Shown: positions 59,579 to 64,000 of the stretch, piece after piece | How the letters are laid out: each line of letters opens with the position of its first letter | Position numbering within the stretch: position 1 is the stretch's first letter | Source of the DNA: Cohnella pontilimi | Lineage (GTDB): Bacteria; Bacillota; Bacilli; Paenibacillales; Paenibacillaceae | Assembly: GCF_005049045.1 (NCBI RefSeq) | Contig: NZ_SUPK01000007.1 | Location: 186,001-250,000 of the forward strand | DNA: 64,000 nucleotides | Reading direction: 5' to 3' | Made by a program: the position numbers and the translations under genes | Notes under the pieces: generated by a model | Databases searched by the model: none | What the model was told of the DNA's origin: nothing | Seen by the model: only the letters and a program-made list of their open reading frames with translations

Positions 59579-60505
59579 ATGATGCCGGCTGAGTTGCGCG
59601 CAAAAATTATGAATCAGTTCAAACCCATTCATCTGCTCGGCCATATTCTACTTTTCGGCATCGGTCTTGTGCTGCTCTATCCGCTAATATTTATGGTGCT
59701 CGCCGGTTTTTTCAATAAAACCGAATTTATGTCGACGGTTTTGGGGGTGTTCCCGATCCCCAAAGAGCCGACATTGGACAACTTCAAAATGTTGATATTC
59801 GGTACCACGGATTCCGCGACGGCGGTATATTTGCGAAACTCGGTTATCCGGGCGGTTTACAACACGTTTGGGGCGCTCCTCACTTCGTTTTTGGCCGGTT
59901 ACGTGTTCGCCCGACTGAAATTCAAAGGGAAAGACCAGATTTTCCTCATTATGCTTGCAACGCAAATGATACCGACAACATTGGCTATCATTCCGACATA
60001 CCTGGAGTATGCCAGATTTCCTTTCGCTGGAGGGAATCACGTATTTACAGGAGGCAGTGGCATTTTGGATACTTGGTGGGTTTATTTTATCGGCGGTCCC
60101 GCGATTAACATCATGGGCACCTTTTTGGTCAAACAATCGTTGGAAAAAGTGCCCGTCGAAATCGACGAGTCGGCCAAAATAGACGGCGCCGGAACCTTTC
60201 GATTGATCTTTCAAATCTTGTTTCCGCTCCAGCTTCCGATTATGGCCTATATAGCCATCACAACCGCTCTCGCAGCCTGGAACGACTTCATTACGCCATT
60301 TTTCTATACTCACAGCGATTATCTGCAGACTCTTCCGTCAGCGATCACTAGAATTTCATCCATTGGCGTCAGTCCTGGCGCGGTCATCGACTATCCAATG
60401 ATTATCACATTGAGTCTGGGCATCACAATTCCGGCGCTCATCATCTTTTTCTTCTTGCAAAAATACATCGTGCAAGGTTTGGCTAACACAGGCATCAAAG
60501 GGTAA
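59579..60505 (+). CDS. Sugar ABC transporter permease (MsmG type)
   Basis: 308 aa, six membrane helices. EAA loop DESAKIDGAGTFRLIFQILF, C-terminal FLQKYIVQGLANTGIKG as in MsmG/AraQ. It starts immediately after the stop of the first permease, behind AGAGGGGG, so translation is coupled. Substrate as for the operon. Confidence 0.93.
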   Translation: MMPAELRAKIMNQFKPIHLLGHILLFGIGLVLLYPLIFMVLAGFFNKTEFMSTVLGVFPIPKEPTLDNFKMLIFGTTDSATAVYLRNSVIRAVYNTFGALLTSFLAGYVFARLKFKGKDQIFLIMLATQMIPTTLAIIPTYLEYARFPFAGGNHVFTGGSGILDTWWVYFIGGPAINIMGTFLVKQSLEKVPVEIDESAKIDGAGTFRLIFQILFPLQLPIMAYIAITTALAAWNDFITPFFYTHSDYLQTLPSAITRISSIGVSPGAVIDYPMIITLSLGITIPALIIFFFLQKYIVQGLANTGIKG

Positions 60506-60556
60506 CCCCATCCAAGATAAAGGCTCTGCATTTCAAATTGATTTGGAGGGAAAAGA

Positions 60557-62035
60557 ATGTTGCTGAAAAAAATGTCTGTCGTCATTCTCGCTTTCATCTT
60601 GACAATCGGAATTGCCGCCTGCTCGACGAAAAGCAACAGTGCAAGCGAATCGACCGGGAACGAATCGCCTTCATCCGAAGCGCCATCGTCCGGAGGGGCA
60701 TCCCAACCGCCGTCGTCCGATGCGGCCGGAGGAGCCGCCACCATCACCGTATTGAACGAAGGATCCGTTGGCATCGGCGTTGGCATCATCTCGGATCTGC
60801 TCGGTGCGAAAAAGAAAAGCCTGCTGGCAGACGCCACGCTGAAACCGAAAGTCACCGAGGAAGATTTTACTTACACCAAAGGCAAAACCATGAATGCCAA
60901 CGTATTCGGCTATCATTTCCAATCCATCATCAACGAGAAGTTGAAAAGCAAAAACATCACATTGAAAACGGAAGACTGGGGATGGGGCGAACCTCTGATT
61001 CAAAAACAGACGGCGGGATTCCTCGCAAAAAACATGCCGGATGTCATTATCGGAGAGACCCAGATGCCCGGATTTGCGCAGCAAGGACTGCTTGAGCCGT
61101 TCCCGGACGATATGGCGCAGGAAATTCGCGATAACGTCGCGCCGGCAGCTTGGAAGCCGATGGAATATGACGGGAAAATTTATGGCTTCGCCGCTCAACC
61201 GGGCGTGAACAGCTTGTTCTGGAACAAGAAATTGGTGAAAGACGCCGGTCTGGATCCGGATAAGGCTCCGGCAAACTGGGATGAGTTACTCGCGAACATT
61301 CAAAAGGTTACCGAAGCCGGCAAAGGAAAGTTTTACGGCGGCGGTGTGTATGCAGGCCCGAACGCCGGCGGATTTTTGCGGTACGGCACCCTGCTGATCA
61401 TCAATAACGGCGGCTTCGCGGACGCACAGGGACAGCCGACCTTCAACAGCGATGCCAACGTAGAAACGGTGACGTTCCTGAAGAAGCTGAATCCCAATCA
61501 TCCTCCAGGAGTCATGGTGAATACGAACGAAGGCGTTTATTTTGACGCTTTCAAAAAAGGGCAAATCGCCTACTTGATCGACGGTCCTTGGCGCGCAGCC
61601 GAAAGCGCGGCGCTCGGTATCGAATACGGCATGGCTCAGATTCCTCTGTCTTCAGACGGACAACCGGGCAATATTACGATCGGAGCGGCTTTCAACTCGG
61701 TGCCGAAGGATGCCAAAAACAAACAAGCGGCCTTCGAATACATCAAGACGCTGTACAGTGAAGAAATTCAAAACCTCATTGCGGATACGGGCGTTCGTTC
61801 ACCGGTTCTGAAGTCGGTAGCGGAATCCGAAGATTATAAGACCAAGCATCCGGAAATGTACCAGCATTACCTGGCGATGGCTGGCAACGTACAAGGGCTT
61901 CCGACGTTCGCCAAAGAAAGCTCGAAAGTATGGCAAATCTTCGGCGACGCCGTGGCCAAGGCGATTATGACAAACGGCGATATCAAAGGCATATTGGATG
62001 ACGCTCAAAAAAGAGCGGAGGCCATAACGAAGTAA
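60557..62035 (+). CDS. Sugar-binding lipoprotein of the ABC transporter
   Basis: 492 aa. Lipoprotein signal LLKKMSVVILAFILTIGIAA with the lipobox Cys directly after it, then a Ser/Pro/Gly linker and a type 1 sugar-binding fold (LFWNKKLVKDAGLDPDKAP is a typical region). It binds the imported sugar outside the cell. GGAGGG lies before the ATG. The gene is followed by a strong terminator, so the alpha-mannosidase probably has its own control. Confidence 0.92.
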   Translation: MLLKKMSVVILAFILTIGIAACSTKSNSASESTGNESPSSEAPSSGGASQPPSSDAAGGAATITVLNEGSVGIGVGIISDLLGAKKKSLLADATLKPKVTEEDFTYTKGKTMNANVFGYHFQSIINEKLKSKNITLKTEDWGWGEPLIQKQTAGFLAKNMPDVIIGETQMPGFAQQGLLEPFPDDMAQEIRDNVAPAAWKPMEYDGKIYGFAAQPGVNSLFWNKKLVKDAGLDPDKAPANWDELLANIQKVTEAGKGKFYGGGVYAGPNAGGFLRYGTLLIINNGGFADAQGQPTFNSDANVETVTFLKKLNPNHPPGVMVNTNEGVYFDAFKKGQIAYLIDGPWRAAESAALGIEYGMAQIPLSSDGQPGNITIGAAFNSVPKDAKNKQAAFEYIKTLYSEEIQNLIADTGVRSPVLKSVAESEDYKTKHPEMYQHYLAMAGNVQGLPTFAKESSKVWQIFGDAVAKAIMTNGDIKGILDDAQKRAEAITK

Positions 62036-62054
62036 CCTCGCAGAGAAGACGAAA

Positions 62055-62084
62055 AAAGAGGACTGCCGCGCGTCAGTCCTCTTT
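62055..62084 (+). terminator. Terminator after the ABC operon
   Basis: 11-bp stem AAAGAGGACTG / CAGTCCTCTTT with an 8-base loop and ATTT tail. Confidence 0.88.
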
Positions 62085-62114
62085 ATTTCGTTGCCATGAA
62101 GGAGCGGATCAGCC

Positions 62115-64000
62115 ATGCCATACGAGAGAAATGAGATCATTCTGAACAAGGCGAAACTTATATTTTCCGATTTGCAAAGGCACATATATAAACCAGTATC
62201 CTCCCTGACTGTAACGGCGTGGGTCACCTCAGAGCCGGTTCCATTCGAGGAAAGAACGCAAGGCCGGAAAGTGCAACTGAAACCGGGAGAACAATGGGGA
62301 AAACTGTGGGACTGCGCCTGGTTTCATTTTGAAGGGATCGTGCCTGATTCCCTGGCCGGCAGCCATGTTGTGCTGTTAATCGACGTTAACGGAGAATTAT
62401 GCTTGGTAGATCGCGAGGGCACTCCTCGGCAAGGACTCACCAATGTCAACTCGGAATTCGATTATCGTCTTGGTCTGCCCGGCAAGAGGGTGGTGGACAT
62501 TATTCCTTCGGCTAGAGGCGGTGAAGTGATCGATTTGTGGGCGGACGGAGGCTGCAACGATTTGTTCGGCAGTTATAGAAGCGGGACGTTGAAGGAAGCC
62601 GATATCGCCGTATGTGAGGATGAGGTCCGGGAGCTATACTACGATTTCGAAGTGTTGATCGAGTTAGCCGAACATTTGCCGGACTCAAGCGCGAGGAGGG
62701 CACGAATTCTCCAATGTCTTTACGAGGCTTCGAACGAATTGGCCGAGATCGATGCCGGTCGTGTGCGTCGCGCAAAGAACAAGGTTTCCGAAGAACTGGC
62801 CCAACGCGGCGGAGATCCTGCTCTCACGATCAGCGCCATCGGGCACGCGCATATCGACCTCGCCTGGCTGTGGCCGATACGGGAAACGATACGCAAAGGG
62901 GCGCGGACATTCTCTACGGTGCTGCGCAATATGGAGAAATACCCGGATTATGTGTTTGGCGCCAGCCAGCCGCAGCTTTATCAATGGATAAAAGACCATC
63001 ACCCGAAGCTCTATGACCAGGTGAAAGAACGTGTTATGGAAGGGAGATGGGAAGCTCAAGGCGCGATGTGGGTCGAGCCGGACACCAATATTTCCGGCGG
63101 CGAAGCGCTTGTGCGTCAAATTCTGTATGGCAAACGATTCTTCCAAAAGGAATTCGGCAAGGAAATGAAAGTGCTTTGGATGCCGGACGTATTCGGATAC
63201 ACCGGCAGTCTTCCTCAGCTGCTGCGAAAGTCCGGTGTGGACTATATGATGACGCAGAAATTGTCTTGGAATGTGTATAACGCGCATCCGCATCACAGCT
63301 TCCTATGGGAAGGAATTGACGGAAGCCGGGTGCTTACGCACCTTCCTCCTGAAGAGACCTATAACAGTCCGGCCGCACCCAGGTCGCTGGTCAAAATAGA
63401 AAGCAATTATGCGGACAAGGGCGTGTCCGAGAACGCCCTGATGCTGTTCGGGATTGGCGACGGGGGAGGGGGTCCGGGAGAAGAGCATTTGGAACGGCTG
63501 GCACGTGAGAAAAATTTGTCGGGTATTCCGCCGGTCGTTCAGGAGCCGTCCATCTCCTTCTTCAGGCGATTAGAGCGAGAGGCTTCGCGCTTTCAAACGT
63601 ACAAAGGAGAATTATACCTGGAAAAGCATCAAGGAACGCTGACCACCCAGGCGCGAAACAAACGATATAACCGAAAGTTGGAGAAAAGTCTGCGTGAGCT
63701 GGAGTTCGCAGCATCGCTCTTATGGATGCTCTGCGGCGAATCCTATCCTGCCGCCAGGCTCGAAGAAATATGGAAAGAAGTGCTTCTCTACCAATTTCAT
63801 GATATTTTGCCCGGTTCCTCGATCGGCAGAGTATACGATGAGTCGCTGATCCGGTATGAGACGCTGTTGACGCAAGTGCGTTCCATGCTGGAAGAGACGT
63901 ACTGTTCCGTAGCCGGGCTGACCGGATGGGCGCACGAGCCGGTGCTGTTCAATTCACTGCCGTGGGATCGGCGGGAGTGGGTCGAATGGAATGGGGAATG
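62115..64000 (+). CDS. Alpha-mannosidase, GH38 (N-terminal part, runs off the window)
   Basis: Starts at ATG 62115-62117 behind GAAGGAG; the 628 codons in the window are open to the right edge. The family 38 zinc site and nucleophile are visible: His and Asp in GHAHIDLAWLW (about residue 240), the nucleophile Asp in MPDVFGYTG and His in LLYQFHDILPG. GH38 enzymes cleave alpha-mannose from N-glycan-like or mannan oligosaccharides. No signal peptide is present, so it is cytosolic and would act on imported oligosaccharides. It lies directly after the second ABC operon. Confidence 0.95.
   Translation, partial: MPYERNEIILNKAKLIFSDLQRHIYKPVSSLTVTAWVTSEPVPFEERTQGRKVQLKPGEQWGKLWDCAWFHFEGIVPDSLAGSHVVLLIDVNGELCLVDREGTPRQGLTNVNSEFDYRLGLPGKRVVDIIPSARGGEVIDLWADGGCNDLFGSYRSGTLKEADIAVCEDEVRELYYDFEVLIELAEHLPDSSARRARILQCLYEASNELAEIDAGRVRRAKNKVSEELAQRGGDPALTISAIGHAHIDLAWLWPIRETIRKGARTFSTVLRNMEKYPDYVFGASQPQLYQWIKDHHPKLYDQVKERVMEGRWEAQGAMWVEPDTNISGGEALVRQILYGKRFFQKEFGKEMKVLWMPDVFGYTGSLPQLLRKSGVDYMMTQKLSWNVYNAHPHHSFLWEGIDGSRVLTHLPPEETYNSPAAPRSLVKIESNYADKGVSENALMLFGIGDGGGGPGEEHLERLAREKNLSGIPPVVQEPSISFFRRLEREASRFQTYKGELYLEKHQGTLTTQARNKRYNRKLEKSLRELEFAASLLWMLCGESYPAARLEEIWKEVLLYQFHDILPGSSIGRVYDESLIRYETLLTQVRSMLEETYCSVAGLTGWAHEPVLFNSLPWDRREWVEWNGE

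Noticed and set aside
1-64000. CRISPR arrays, tRNA or rRNA genes, insertion sequences, T-box or metabolite riboswitches
   Set aside because: Looked for by eye; no repeated spacer pattern, cloverleaf with CCA-type end, transposase or conserved leader was recognised. A covariance-model search would be decisive.

Overview
The window looks like a chromosomal segment of an aerobic, spore-forming Firmicute of the Paenibacillaceae (Paenibacillus or a close genus). The evidence is the pair of sugar ABC transporters of the LplA/LplB/YtcP type with a YesM/YesN two-component system, the S-layer-homology protein with YcdB-type repeats, the spore protein YyaC, two sporulation-kinase-like histidine kinases, sigma-54 (SigL) with a kamA/yod lysine locus, frequent TTG/GTG starts with strong GGAGG ribosome binding sites, and moderately high GC. 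This is inferred from gene content, not from a database match.

Layout. 0-5.7 kb: the end of rsgA, an Rrf2 repressor with its NADH-flavin reductase-like partner (each preceded by a TTGTAA-N7-TTACA operator), a DoxX/HxlR divergent pair with an lspA paralogue, an ECF sigma/anti-sigma pair and an NlpC/P60 hydrolase. 5.8-12.6 kb: a GGDEF-like histidine kinase, arylamine N-acetyltransferase, an M29 aminopeptidase, an MFS transporter and a two-PAS histidine kinase. 12.7-23.8 kb: a flavin amine oxidase and rpoN (sigma-54), then the complete beta-lysine locus (ablB/yodP, yodT, yodS, yodR, yodQ, kamA) and its sigma-54 activator. 23.9-28.7 kb: an aldo/keto reductase, a frameshifted DUF1992 gene, an M24 peptidase, a methionine aminopeptidase, an unlisted 55-codon gene, a NAGPA-like protein and CsbD. 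28.9-35.4 kb: a visibly AT-richer accessory stretch of small monocistronic genes (a 31-aa holin-like type I toxin, VOC, BsuPI, two GNATs, LysE, a methyltransferase, unknowns). 35.4-41.7 kb: one tightly packed run with an ABC-2 exporter, an MFS transporter, a D-2-hydroxyacid dehydrogenase, an aminoglycoside 6-adenylyltransferase-like gene and a histidine phosphatase. 41.6-47.6 kb (minus strand): an MocA oxidoreductase, a second methionine aminopeptidase, YyaC, a second NlpC/P60 and an SLH/YcdB surface protein. 47.8-54.9 kb: a sugar ABC transporter with a response regulator and sensor kinase. 54.9-64.0 kb: a secreted GxGYxYP protein, a GntR/LacI-type regulator, a second sugar ABC transporter and the start of a GH38 alpha-mannosidase.

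The strongest coherent system is at 14.4-23.8 kb. Three separate sigma-54 (-24/-12) promoters, all of the form TGGCAT-N5-TTGC with exactly 10 bases between GG and GC, stand in front of ablB/yodP, the yodTSRQ operon and kamA. Between the first two, which are divergent, lies a perfect 11-bp inverted repeat (AAAATTTTGCA, 15-bp spacer) at the distance expected of an enhancer. The gene for sigma-54 itself and a sigma-54 activator with a PAS domain flank the locus, so sigma factor, activator, enhancer, promoters and enzymes are all visible in 10 kb.

Other notable items are a 67-bp quasi-palindrome inside the phosphatase gene, the Rrf2 operator pair, the type I toxin, and a possible mannoside-use locus at the right end. 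No rRNA, tRNA, CRISPR array, insertion sequence or riboswitch was recognised.
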